DNA from: Bifidobacterium sp. ESL0690
GTDB lineage: Bacteria > Actinomycetota > Actinomycetes > Actinomycetales > Bifidobacteriaceae
Reading direction: 5' to 3'
Length of the DNA stretch: 64,000 bases
NCBI RefSeq assembly: GCF_029392315.1
Contig: NZ_CP113939.1
Span: 62,001-126,000 of the forward strand
Part shown: one piece after another, positions 33,046 through 42,285 of the stretch
Layout of the letters: each line of letters opens with the position of its first letter
Numbering within the stretch: the first letter of the stretch is position 1
The notes under the pieces: model-generated
The model's database searches: none
Told to the model about the DNA's origin: nothing
What the model saw: only the letters and a program-made list of their open reading frames with translations
Position numbers and translations under genes: made by a program

Positions 33046-35454
33046 TCAGTACAGCGCGACGTGGTTGATGTAGAGGGAATGGTTGGGCAATGAGTCCATG
33101 GGGACCCAGAGCAGGAAGTCCTGCGACTTGACGGGCTTCTGCAGCTTGACCTCGGTGGTGCCGCTCGCGTCGAAGGTGAACTGGGCGACCCGCTGGCCCG
33201 CGTTCGGATCCTGCGCGGAGTTGGCGATGAGGTAACCGGTGCCGCCGGAAGTGCGAATCTGGACCACGAAACGGGTGACGGTGGCCGGCTGGCTTATGTG
33301 CATGTAATACGCAAGGCCGTCCTGTCCGGCCGGGCTCTGGTAGAACTCCTGCTTGTCGATGGTCAACGGCGTATTGTTCACCGGCAGCGATGGCGCGGGA
33401 ACGGCTTTGGCGTTTTTGTCGGCGGTGATCGCTTTGGAGTTCGTGCCGCTTGCGGACTTAGAGGAGGAGTTGTTTGACGAGCCGTTTTGCTTATTGGCGT
33501 TGTTGGAATCGGCTGAGCCTTGGTCCCCGCTTTCGCCTCCGTCGCCTTGTGCGCCGAAAGGCACCTTGTTGAGGTTCATGTTGGGCCATGGGTCGGAGTT
33601 CGACTGCTGATAGGTGCCGGCGTTTTTGCTGTTGTGATCGACCAAGACGAACGCGGCGACGCCTGCGGCAGCGAGAATCAGCACAATGACGGCGATGATG
33701 GCGACGACTTTGGTGGTGAGCTTGCCAAGCAACGGGGTATCGGCGATATCGTCGCTGGTCGGGTTGTCGGATTCCTGCTGCGCCTTCTGCTGAGGCGTGA
33801 AGCTGGGAGGGGTGATGACCGGATTGGCTGCATCGATGGCCTCCCGCTCCGCTTCGAGCGCGGCCGCGGACTCATGCCCGGGCTCGATGAAATTGCCTTC
33901 GGTGTCGAGCAGCGGGATACGGCCCGTTGCCTCGGTACGGTTGCCGGGATTGGTATCGTTATCGCCAGAGCCATTGCCTTTCATGGCGAAGTCGAATTGC
34001 ATCGTCGGGTTCGTGGTCTGTACGGTGTTCTGGTCGAAATCCGGGAAAATGGAGTCGTCGGCCGTCGAATCGAATGATTTGAAAGCGTCGGCCATTTCCG
34101 CTGCGGCCAGATCGTGCAGATCCATGCGCGGGGCCGCGACGTTGTTGAGATCATCGGAGTGGTGCTGATTACTGCCGGACTTGCCGCGTTGACGCCACCA
34201 TTTCGAGTATCGGTCTTGTGAGGGGCCGGCCGGTTTTGCATTATTGGCGGCACCGGCAGCTCCACGAATACCGGGGATGCCCGGAACGCCTTGTGTACCG
34301 GGCTTTTTCGGCATTGGCAACGGCGCCGAGTTATTTTGCGATGAGGCCGCCTTTGAGCTTGCGGACGTGTAGCCGGAAGTGCGGTTGGCGTTTGCGCCTG
34401 CGGATTTCGGTTGGTTCATCCAACCGGCCTTTGCCGAATTAACGCGGGACTGGCCGGAAGGTGTAGGAATCACAGAAGTGGCGTCAGAATCGGCGCGAGC
34501 TGCTGTGCCCGCCCGTTTTCGCGCCGCATTGGCTCCAGCTCCAGCAGCACCTGCTCCAGCGGCGCTGGCGGCCTGACGTGCTCGGAACTGCAACTGGTTG
34601 GTCGAAAGATTCTGCGGAAAATCAAGCAAATTGCCCGGCCGCGCCCTGCGCAGTCGAAGCCTTGAAATGGAAGCTTCACCGTCGGAATTCGGCCGTTTCA
34701 GCTCGCTCGCTGGGAGCTGTGCCACCGGCTTGACGGACCCGAGCAAGGCGACAAGCTCGGACAGCGAGACCATCGAAAGAGTCGGCCTGCCGTCCACGTC
34801 CGTGATGGACAATCCGCGATCGCAGATGATGCGCAGCTCTTCGGGTGTGTCCTCAGGAAGCGCCGAAAGGTCGAAACTCTTGATTTCCGAAGTCCATTTG
34901 CCGGTGAGCATCGCGTAAAGCAGTGCGGCAAGCTCATGAACCGCCAGCATTTCCGGCTCCAGATGCTGTTCTTCAGGAGTGCTGACAAACATCGCTTCGA
35001 GAGGTGCGTCGGTAATTTGGACGCCTTTTGATGTAATACGTACGATGTCGGTGCTCAGCGCCTTCATTTTCAGATCATCGCGCAGCAGCGTTTCCAAGCC
35101 ATTCGCGGCTTCTGCGATGATGGAATGCATGGCTTCGTAGCCAAGCTTGCGCGTGCCATGCCCGATGAAATTGTTGAGTGAAAGCCCTTGATCAAGACGC
35201 GTGATGAGCACGGGAATATCGCCGACGTGCTGTATTTGGATAACCTGCGTGAAATGCGGGTTGCGCGAAAGGGTGAGCGTTGAGGCAATCGCCTCGAAGC
35301 TGGGGATGGCTGCCTTGTCGGTGAGGATGAAAAGCTGGCAATCGCGCGCGAGGATTCGGTCGTTGGCTTTCCAAGCCTCGAGCCCGGGTATGCTACGCAG
35401 CGGCGACACCAACGTATATCTGCTGATGACGATATCTCCCAGCTGTGGCTTCAT
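33046..35454 (-). CDS. Membrane pseudokinase with extracellular carbohydrate-binding-like domain (MviN C-terminal half as separate protein)
   Basis: 802 residues. Residues 1-245 follow a Ser/Thr kinase fold (ISRYTLVSPLRSIPGLEAWK, VHELAALLYAMLTGKWT, GLSITDVDGRPTLSMVSLSE) but lack a Gly-rich loop, HRD and DFG: the catalytic loop reads LSTDIVRITSKG. It is therefore a pseudokinase. A long disordered Ala/Ser/Asn region (about 270-560) precedes a membrane helix (VVAIIAVIVLILAAAGVAAFVL). The C-terminal 120 residues (YYMHISQPATVTRFVVQIRT, KLQKPVKSQDFLLWVPMD) look like a beta-sandwich sugar-binding domain. In mycobacteria these parts are fused to MurJ/MviN; here murJ is the gene just upstream. GAGGAAATT precedes the ATG. 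Confidence 0.85.
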   Translation of the reverse strand: MKPQLGDIVISRYTLVSPLRSIPGLEAWKANDRILARDCQLFILTDKAAIPSFEAIASTLTLSRNPHFTQVIQIQHVGDIPVLITRLDQGLSLNNFIGHGTRKLGYEAMHSIIAEAANGLETLLRDDLKMKALSTDIVRITSKGVQITDAPLEAMFVSTPEEQHLEPEMLAVHELAALLYAMLTGKWTSEIKSFDLSALPEDTPEELRIICDRGLSITDVDGRPTLSMVSLSELVALLGSVKPVAQLPASELKRPNSDGEASISRLRLRRARPGNLLDFPQNLSTNQLQFRARQAASAAGAGAAGAGANAARKRAGTAARADSDATSVIPTPSGQSRVNSAKAGWMNQPKSAGANANRTSGYTSASSKAASSQNNSAPLPMPKKPGTQGVPGIPGIRGAAGAANNAKPAGPSQDRYSKWWRQRGKSGSNQHHSDDLNNVAAPRMDLHDLAAAEMADAFKSFDSTADDSIFPDFDQNTVQTTNPTMQFDFAMKGNGSGDNDTNPGNRTEATGRIPLLDTEGNFIEPGHESAAALEAEREAIDAANPVITPPSFTPQQKAQQESDNPTSDDIADTPLLGKLTTKVVAIIAVIVLILAAAGVAAFVLVDHNSKNAGTYQQSNSDPWPNMNLNKVPFGAQGDGGESGDQGSADSNNANKQNGSSNNSSSKSASGTNSKAITADKNAKAVPAPSLPVNNTPLTIDKQEFYQSPAGQDGLAYYMHISQPATVTRFVVQIRTSGGTGYLIANSAQDPNAGQRVAQFTFDASGTTEVKLQKPVKSQDFLLWVPMDSLPNHSLYINHVALY

Positions 35455-35615
35455 AATTTCCTCGACCCTACACGCAAACGAAAGTAAAAAATATCAGGCG
35501 GCTTGCCGTCTGTTTCATTCTATCCATGGCCGTGGCCGGGGCGTAAGTTTTTGTGACAAGGTTTCGTGTCGATTTGTCGTATATCCTCGGTTTGGTGGCG
35601 TTCGGGCACGCGCTG

Positions 35616-38246
35616 TCAGCGTGCGTGGTGACGGGGAGCCTTGGAAATCTGGGTTTCGAAGGCCGCTTCCTCGGCTTCGCCAACCGGCGGCAAGCCCAGC
35701 GATGCTGCGGTCAGCCAAGTGAAATTATCGGGTGGGGCAGGGAATTGAGAAACGGTCTTGGCCGGAATTTGCGGTTTGACGGTGGCGTCGTTTTCCGCAT
35801 TGGTATCGGCTTTGGGTTGCCGGGACGGCATATCCGTGGTGTCGAAAAGCGGTTTGATCTGCGAAGCCGGGCGCTCGCCATAAGATGAATCGGCGGAATC
35901 GGTGGGCTCAATGGGGAGTGCTGGAAGCTCGGCGTGCTCAGCGCTTTCCGGTTCTGACAGGGAGGGGGCGGAGGGGAACGTCAGGTTGTCGGATATTCCG
36001 AAATCCTGGAATAGGCTCGAATTCTCGGATTCCAAGGCATCAAACGACGTCACCGGGTCTTGCAATGCCGATGCCGCTGCCGGAGAATCTTGTACGTCTT
36101 CATCGATTAGTCGATTATCGTTGGAAATATCGCTATCCGATAAATTATTGTCCAAACGGCCGCTGTTATTTTTTGATAATTTTTCACTCAAAGGGTTGAA
36201 AGCAACCGGGGCATAATGCCGCGCACCACTCACGCCGGACGGAAATCTGTCTCCCGGAGTATGGGAAGACCTCGTTTCCGTATCGGCGGAATTGGCGTTT
36301 GTGAAAGGCATACCCTCTACTGTAGCCGTATTTGCTGTTGGGGACGAGTTTGAAATGTTCGAATTCTGTGTTGTATCGCGGTTTCCGAGCTGTATGATGT
36401 CCTGAAATTCGGGTGCTGCAAAATTGCCGGGAACGGTTGCGTTCTCGATTTTCTCGGTTTTGTCGGGAATATCCGCATCCTGGATTTCCTGTGTATTTTC
36501 GACGTTTGTATCGGAGGTATTTTTAGTGTTTCCGGTATTTTCGCCGTTTTCATCATTTTCAGCATTAGCGCCGCCGGGAACCCTGATACCGAACCTGCCG
36601 GCCATCGAGCGGACAATCGGCATCAATTCCTGTGTACGAAGTGCCCACAGCGTACCCACATAAAGCAGGGCGATGATAATGGCGAGCACGCAGCAGACGC
36701 CGACGGCCTGGAACCAGTTCATATGCCCGCCGCGCACGCCCGCGCCCGGCTCGATATCGGCGCCGAACAGTCCATAGACCGGGTAGCGCAGCAGCGTGCC
36801 GCCGGCGACGGCGACAAACGAGGCGATAATCCCCTTGCCGAATGCCGTAGCGATGCGTTTGCCGTCAAGCCGGCCGTTGAAACGCTTTCGCACCATATAG
36901 ACGATGACAGGGAAGGCAAAGATGAACGACAACGACATCGTCGCGCCCACTGTGGTGGCCCAGTTGAACGGCGAGATGAACAGGATCGCGATGACGATCA
37001 TCAGCGCTTGCCCGCCTGAAACCAGAAGGGTGAAGAAGAAGGGATGGTAGCCGTCTTCGAAGGCGTAGAACGTTCGTTGGATGATCAGATAGGTCGAGGA
37101 AAACGGCAGGCCGATGGACAGCGCGGCCAAGGGTCCGGCCATCAGTACCGCTTCCTTGACGCTGACGCTGGGCAGCAGGGCAAGCGTGATCGGCGTGGGG
37201 ATGACGATGAACATCACGCTGAACAGGCACATCATCAGCCAGACATTGCGCAGCGAAGCGCTGAGATCCTCACGAGCACCGTCGATGTCACGATCGGCGA
37301 TGGCCTGCGAAATCTTGGGGAACATCGCCGTGGCCACCGATGTGGCGATGAGCGAATAGGGCAGGATATAGATGGTGTTGGCGTTCCAATAACTCGCGTT
37401 GCCGGCCATGTCGAGCGCGTTGAGATGGAGCTGCGCCGCTTTGCCGGGCACGCTGGTGAGCACGCGCTGGTTGACGATGGTCTGCAGCTGGTCGACGACG
37501 ACGATGCCAATACCCCACGCCGCCACCGAACCCATCGAACGCAGGCCGAAACCGTGGATGCCCCAGCTTGGCCGATAGTGAAGCCCGATTTTACGCAGCG
37601 GCAGGAACAAGATCAGCGCTTGGAAAGCGACGCCCAGCGTCCACGCGCCCGCCGTCAAGGCGATTTTCTCGCTGGTCCAGAAACTCAGGGGTTGCGTGTT
37701 CGCGCGGCCGAACATGAAGATGAACGCGGTGAACCCGATGCAGCTGATGACATTGGCGCCCACCGAGCTCCAGGCGTAGGTGCCGAAATGGTCTTTGGCG
37801 GCGAGGATCTGGCCGAGAACGGTGTAAAGGCCGTAGAAGAAGATCTGTGGGACGCACCAGAAGGTGAACGCGGTGGCGAGGGCCAGCATATCGCGGTCGC
37901 CGTTGACGTAGAGGCGCGTGAGCGGCGGGGTGAGCAGCGCCACGAGCAGCGTCACGGCCAGCAGCAGGACGATGGCGAGGGTGACCAGCTTGTTAAGCCG
38001 GTCTTGCGCGTCCTTCTTTTTCAGCGTGCGCACGATTTGCGGGACGAGCACCGCGTTGAAAATACCGCCGGAGACCAAGGTGAAGATGACCTGGGGAATC
38101 TGTGAGCCCGCTTGGTAGGCGTCGGCCGCCATGCCCGTCGTGCCGAGGGCCGCGGCGAGCAGGATGGTGCGAATCTGGCCAGTGACGCGGCTTGCGGCCG
38201 TCCCCACGGCCATAACCATCGAATTATGACCTACAGATGAGCTCAT
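35616..38246 (-). CDS. murJ: Lipid II flippase MurJ with long disordered tail
   Basis: 876 residues. The first 540 or so form the 14-helix MOP-type flippase: SVGHNSMVMAVGTAASRVTG, then TGMAADAYQAGSQIPQVIFT and VSGGIFNAVLVPQIVR, typical of MurJ/MviN. It flips lipid II across the membrane for peptidoglycan synthesis. Residues about 545-876 are a low-complexity cytoplasmic tail rich in Asn, Asp, Ser and Thr (NDENGENTGNTKNTSDTN), which ordinary MurJ lacks. The start overlaps the stop of the DUF6049 gene by four bases (ATGA), so translation is coupled. The tail could be a docking or phosphorylation platform; inference only. Confidence 0.93.
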   Translation of the reverse strand: MSSSVGHNSMVMAVGTAASRVTGQIRTILLAAALGTTGMAADAYQAGSQIPQVIFTLVSGGIFNAVLVPQIVRTLKKKDAQDRLNKLVTLAIVLLLAVTLLVALLTPPLTRLYVNGDRDMLALATAFTFWCVPQIFFYGLYTVLGQILAAKDHFGTYAWSSVGANVISCIGFTAFIFMFGRANTQPLSFWTSEKIALTAGAWTLGVAFQALILFLPLRKIGLHYRPSWGIHGFGLRSMGSVAAWGIGIVVVDQLQTIVNQRVLTSVPGKAAQLHLNALDMAGNASYWNANTIYILPYSLIATSVATAMFPKISQAIADRDIDGAREDLSASLRNVWLMMCLFSVMFIVIPTPITLALLPSVSVKEAVLMAGPLAALSIGLPFSSTYLIIQRTFYAFEDGYHPFFFTLLVSGGQALMIVIAILFISPFNWATTVGATMSLSFIFAFPVIVYMVRKRFNGRLDGKRIATAFGKGIIASFVAVAGGTLLRYPVYGLFGADIEPGAGVRGGHMNWFQAVGVCCVLAIIIALLYVGTLWALRTQELMPIVRSMAGRFGIRVPGGANAENDENGENTGNTKNTSDTNVENTQEIQDADIPDKTEKIENATVPGNFAAPEFQDIIQLGNRDTTQNSNISNSSPTANTATVEGMPFTNANSADTETRSSHTPGDRFPSGVSGARHYAPVAFNPLSEKLSKNNSGRLDNNLSDSDISNDNRLIDEDVQDSPAAASALQDPVTSFDALESENSSLFQDFGISDNLTFPSAPSLSEPESAEHAELPALPIEPTDSADSSYGERPASQIKPLFDTTDMPSRQPKADTNAENDATVKPQIPAKTVSQFPAPPDNFTWLTAASLGLPPVGEAEEAAFETQISKAPRHHAR

Positions 38247-41146
38247 TCGTCGGGATCTTTCTTACGGTTGAATTGGCGCCACAGGCCGAGTGCGGCAAGA
38301 ACCAGCGCGACGGCGATGAAAATGATGCCGCTCATGTCGCTTAGGCGCAATGTGCTGGTGATGTGTGTCGACTGCGGGGCGGAGAACGCGTCTCCCCTGC
38401 GGTCGGCGAGCGTCAGATGCGCCGTGGCCGTGCCGCTCGTGGAGACTCGGACGTTGAACGTGGTTTGGGCCTCGCTGCGGGCCGGTATGGAAAGCGTGAC
38501 GAAACGCGTCGTAACGATTTCCATCGAATCGGAAAGCGAGGAAATCTTGACTGTGACCGGATAAGGATGGTTATTGCTCACCGTCACCGGCATTTTCGCG
38601 GATTCGCTTAGAACGGTGATGGATTCCGAAGGTGTGATCTTGATACCGTTCATCAGTTGGGCCGCAAGGTTCTGGGCGCTCGCAGTCATCCGTTTGGCCA
38701 TGGCGTCGTTGTCTGAAAGTGCGTGCAGGGCAAGGGCGTTTTGCATCGAGGAGATGGCGGCGATCCAGTCGCAGCCGTTCTTCGAGCGTTTCGCCGTTGC
38801 GTCCGCGTCTTGGCGGGCGAGGGCTTGCGCGTCACCAGTGTCGGTTTTGCCGCCGTTGACGTTTCCGTTCGCGTTGTTGGAGTTGCCGTTGCCCCCATTG
38901 TTGCCATTGGCGTTTGAGGGCGACGAAGGAGAAGTATTTGCGGAATTATTTGAATTATTCGAACCGCTGGTTTTGGAGGAATCTGCCGACTTGCCTGATG
39001 TGCCGGCTGTGTTCGAGCCGGAACCTGAACTCGAGCTTTCCGCGTTGTCTGATTTTCCGCTGGTTTTCGCACCAGACGAACTATTCTGCCCGCCCTGCGT
39101 TTTCGAAGCCCCGGAGTTATTCGAATTATTTGAATTATTCGAACCGCTTGTCGAACCTGATGTTCCAGAGGTTCCTGAACTCCCGGACGCTGACGAATCC
39201 GAAGAAGATTCATCAAGAATGGAATTATTGAACCGGTCGATATCGTTTTTGCTCGCGGTGAGCGTGGCAAGCGTCTGGCGAATGCCTTGCAGTGCGGAAG
39301 TGCGAATGTTGGACGAACCGGGCACCATACTTTCGGCTTTTTCCCCGGAAAGATAGGCATCGGCCTGGCCAAGCTCGCCCATATTGCTCAGCTTCAGCCA
39401 AGGCGCCTGTTCCACCGTTTGCATCAACGTATCTGCGTCCTGCGCGTTGTTTTCGGAATTCGCAGTGGAAGTGTCGAAGCAGATCAGCAGATTGCGTGTG
39501 GCGTAGGGGCTTTCCATCTGGTAAAAAGCGCTTTGGGCCATGAAGCGTGCCAGTCTGCCCGCGGGGCTCGATTCTCCGTCCACGGTTTTATCGGTCGGTT
39601 TTCCTTGCGCGAGCCGGCTCAGCTCGTCCTGCGCGGTGAGCACGGTGACGTCGCCGGCGGAGGTATGAATGGTGTATTTGCCGGTGCGGGTCGTGGAATT
39701 GGTGGTGCCGTCCTCCACGCTCGTGGTGTCAGGCGCGATGACGGTGGAATAGCCCTGCTGCCTGGCCGTTTCCAGCGAGTTCATCGTCCACTGCCCTCGC
39801 CCAGGCCAAGCGTAAGCCTGCGCGTTCGCATTGCCGTCGCCGAGCGCGTCGCGGTATTCCTTCAGCCCCGTTTCCGTATTCCAGTCTTTGGCCGTAATTC
39901 CCGCTTTTTCGTAAGCGGTGCCATCGTTAATGGCCGAATACGCAGTGATATCGAAATCGCCGGGCTGCATGATTCCGCTGGTTTTCGGCGGTACGGGAAG
40001 GCTTTGCGCCAGCGTCGGATCCGTGATCACCTGCAAGCCGGGATGCTTGTTGATCAGTTGCTCGACGGTTTGGGAAAGCCTGTGCGTATTGACGATTTTG
40101 GTGGTATCGCCCTCCCCCGCGGTCATGAACTGCGTGAGCTTCTGGCCGTCGACCTGCCAGCCGTCACTGGTCAGCGGCATGACGACGGTGACGTCCATCG
40201 GCGGGGTGTTGGCGGTGTTGAGCCCATCGCTGGAACGGGTCAGGAACGTGTGGGTGCTGTTGAGGTAGTTGTCTTGCGATTTCGAAGAAGTGCCCGCGTT
40301 CTCGGAAGGATTCCGGACGAACGAATAATCGACGCGCACAGGTTTCGGGCCCCACGAAAGCATGTTTTTCAGGCTCGGCTGGTCCGGGTTCGCGTCGATG
40401 GCAACGCTGGTTTTCTCGCCTTTTGCAATCGGCGGGACGTTGACCTCGCCAATCTGGTTGGGCACTTGGATTCGCGAATTTCCCTGCGCCCACTGCTGCA
40501 GATCCGATCGCGAAACGAAGGTGTAATAATCGTTGACGGCAACGGTCAAAGTGCCCGCCGGAAGCGCGTCGTTGCTCGTGTTTTTGATGACTACGTTCAG
40601 GTGGTAGCCGGAGTTCGAAGTGACCACGGGCGTTGAGGCCGCGATGGTCACTTCGGCGTCCTTTTCGGCGGCACTGGCGCTGGAATCGTTTTGGCTGCCA
40701 GTATCGGCGCTGGGTTGTGCTGAACGCATCAAAGAAGATGAGGAATTATCGGAAGAGCCTGGAGCGGTTGTCGTTTGCAGATTCGGCGATTGCGCTTTGG
40801 AAGCGCCGCTTTGCTGAGAAGGATCCGGCTGAGTTGGTGCCGCAGGGCTGGCTGGGCCTGTTTTAGAGGGATCATTTGCCGTGGATGGATTGGCAGGAGC
40901 GACCAGAGAGCCTCCCGGATTCGTGCTACTGGCGGGCGGGTTGGTTTCCCCGGGTTCCACCGCAATCGCGCAGGCGGGCGTAAGAGCCAGAGCGGAGGTG
41001 CAGAGCAGGGCTACGACGGACGAAACAATCGCCGAAATCCGAGTGGAGATGGGCGATTGTTGCTTATGCGTATTGCCGTCGGGGACGCAGGGGTGCGAGT
41101 GTTTCAACCTTCTGCCTGCCTGTTCAGTTTCTTGGCGTAAAGCCAC
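38243..41146 (-). CDS. DUF6049 family secreted/membrane protein
   Basis: 967 residues, large secreted protein found next to MurJ across Actinobacteria (the Rv3909 position in mycobacteria). A signal sequence (ISAIVSSVVALLCTSALALT) lies about 40 residues in; the mature part has Ig-like patterns (YHLNVVIKNTSNDALPAGTL), a central domain with DVTVVMPLTSDGW, an Asn/Ser/Gly linker near 640-760, and a C-terminal membrane helix (MSGIIFIAVALVLAALGLWR). Function unknown, probably wall assembly with MurJ. The annotated GTG start has no clear Shine-Dalgarno site and overlaps the NUDIX gene by 43 bases; a later start is possible. Confidence 0.85.
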   Translation of the reverse strand: MALRQETEQAGRRLKHSHPCVPDGNTHKQQSPISTRISAIVSSVVALLCTSALALTPACAIAVEPGETNPPASSTNPGGSLVAPANPSTANDPSKTGPASPAAPTQPDPSQQSGASKAQSPNLQTTTAPGSSDNSSSSLMRSAQPSADTGSQNDSSASAAEKDAEVTIAASTPVVTSNSGYHLNVVIKNTSNDALPAGTLTVAVNDYYTFVSRSDLQQWAQGNSRIQVPNQIGEVNVPPIAKGEKTSVAIDANPDQPSLKNMLSWGPKPVRVDYSFVRNPSENAGTSSKSQDNYLNSTHTFLTRSSDGLNTANTPPMDVTVVMPLTSDGWQVDGQKLTQFMTAGEGDTTKIVNTHRLSQTVEQLINKHPGLQVITDPTLAQSLPVPPKTSGIMQPGDFDITAYSAINDGTAYEKAGITAKDWNTETGLKEYRDALGDGNANAQAYAWPGRGQWTMNSLETARQQGYSTVIAPDTTSVEDGTTNSTTRTGKYTIHTSAGDVTVLTAQDELSRLAQGKPTDKTVDGESSPAGRLARFMAQSAFYQMESPYATRNLLICFDTSTANSENNAQDADTLMQTVEQAPWLKLSNMGELGQADAYLSGEKAESMVPGSSNIRTSALQGIRQTLATLTASKNDIDRFNNSILDESSSDSSASGSSGTSGTSGSTSGSNNSNNSNNSGASKTQGGQNSSSGAKTSGKSDNAESSSSGSGSNTAGTSGKSADSSKTSGSNNSNNSANTSPSSPSNANGNNGGNGNSNNANGNVNGGKTDTGDAQALARQDADATAKRSKNGCDWIAAISSMQNALALHALSDNDAMAKRMTASAQNLAAQLMNGIKITPSESITVLSESAKMPVTVSNNHPYPVTVKISSLSDSMEIVTTRFVTLSIPARSEAQTTFNVRVSTSGTATAHLTLADRRGDAFSAPQSTHITSTLRLSDMSGIIFIAVALVLAALGLWRQFNRKKDPDE

Positions 41147-41760
41147 GCGATTTTACGTTCGTTAGGATAGCTCAGCACTCTGTCAAGGTCATCGAAATCC
41201 ACCCAGATGGCGTCTTCCGCCTCGTGGTCCGGGTCGCCTTCCACCGTGAGCGTGCCGCCGATCTGCCTCAGCGCGAAGTGATGAACCAGCTTGTGGACGC
41301 GTTCGGACTGGCCGGTGAACCAATAATCGATGGTGGCGATGGAATCGATGACCTCGCCCATTATTCCGGTCTCTTCGTGCACCTCGCGCACCGCGGTCTG
41401 CTCGGGGGTCTCGCCTTTTTCGATATGGCCTTTCGGCAGGCACCACTCAAGGTGGCCGCTGCGCGAGTGGCGTGCGATGAGCGCGACGCGGTTGTGTTCG
41501 TCAAAAATCAAGCCGCCGGCTGAATATTCGCGAGCGACGGGCAGCTCCTGAGCGTCCAAAGTAGCGAATTTCATCGGACCGTGAGTGGCACGGTGATGTG
41601 GCATCATCTTCGGCGTCGGCGCCCCATCCGGCTCGATGAAGCGGACGATACGCCCCTCGGACTCCGAAGTATAGAGCAGTTTGTCTTGCTTCTCCGCGTT
41701 TTGGGTGTGGTCGCCCGAAGCGTTGGCCATCATGCGGGCCAGGTCTGCGGGCGTAATCAT
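41104..41760 (-). CDS. NUDIX hydrolase (MutT4-like)
   Basis: 218 residues. The Nudix box is complete at about 111-133: GHIEKGETPEQTAVREVHEE with the following TGI. The N-terminal 75 residues are a polar extension (MITPADLARM) before the domain core. It should hydrolyse a nucleoside diphosphate derivative; the substrate is not evident. The position between pcnA and the DUF6049 gene equals that of mutT4 (Rv3908) in mycobacteria. Its 3' end overlaps the DUF6049 gene, suggesting one operon reaching to murJ and the pseudokinase. Confidence 0.92.
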   Translation of the reverse strand: MITPADLARMMANASGDHTQNAEKQDKLLYTSESEGRIVRFIEPDGAPTPKMMPHHRATHGPMKFATLDAQELPVAREYSAGGLIFDEHNRVALIARHSRSGHLEWCLPKGHIEKGETPEQTAVREVHEETGIMGEVIDSIATIDYWFTGQSERVHKLVHHFALRQIGGTLTVEGDPDHEAEDAIWVDFDDLDRVLSYPNERKIAWLYAKKLNRQAEG

Positions 41761-41942
41761 ACCTCCAGCTTACTCAGAAGGATGTGCAGGTAGGGTAACG
41801 GAATGCTTTTCGCCGTTTTACAATTATCCCGGATTGGCTGGTCGGTTTTGCCGGATGTGTCTCCGATCCCGTAAGGACTGTGCGGGATGATGTTGGATTG
41901 GTAGTGCAGTACAGCACGGAGTCTTGCTCGGCCGTCAAAATC

Positions 41943-42039
41943 GCTTCCCTGCTACATAGATGACATTATTGAAAATGGGGAATGGCGGAATATCAACGAA
42001 TCACATTTCGGATTGCCACACGTCTGCAGCACGGAAACG
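41943..42039. repeat. 97-bp palindromic repeat, copy 1
   Basis: Starts with GCTTCCCTGCT and ends with GCAGCACGGAAACG, the two ends being nearly complementary. A second copy follows at 42058-42154, 115 bases later. Shared inner words: TATTGAAA, GAATGGCG and ACGAATC at the same offsets. Located between the divergent NUDIX and pcnA genes. Confidence 0.75.
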
Positions 42040-42057
42040 TTTTTATGGTAGTCTTTT

Positions 42058-42154
42058 GCTTCCCTGCTGTGGTTGCCGTGCATATTGAAATAGAGAATGG
42101 CGAGTTTCCGACGAATCGTATTTTTGATAAATGATTGTGTGCAGCACGGAAGCC
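42058..42154. repeat. 97-bp palindromic repeat, copy 2
   Basis: Same length and ends as copy 1 (GCTTCCCTGCT ... GCAGCACGGAAGCC), about 130 bases before the pcnA start. Ends can pair over 11 positions with one mismatch. A lone tail-like GCAGTACAGCACGGA at 41908-41922 may be the remnant of a third copy. Confidence 0.75.
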
Positions 42155-42285
42155 ATGTCGGTGCTTTTGGAGCTTTCGGTGCTGTAAATTGCGGTATCAG
42201 TGATTGAATTCTTGATTCCTGCGCGTGCGTGCAACGGTGACGGTATGCTGGAAAGCGCGTGAAATTCGAACGTTGGAGGCAAATC

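Noticed and set aside
33046..35454. Active protein kinase
   Set aside because: The catalytic HRD, DFG and glycine loop are missing, so it is called a pseudokinase.
39287..40636. A 449-codon plus-strand frame
   Set aside because: Antisense to the DUF6049 gene with shadow-type composition and no ribosome-binding site.
42000..42180. Insertion sequence at the 97-bp repeats
   Set aside because: No transposase frame, and the copies are too short; kept as a palindromic repeat instead.
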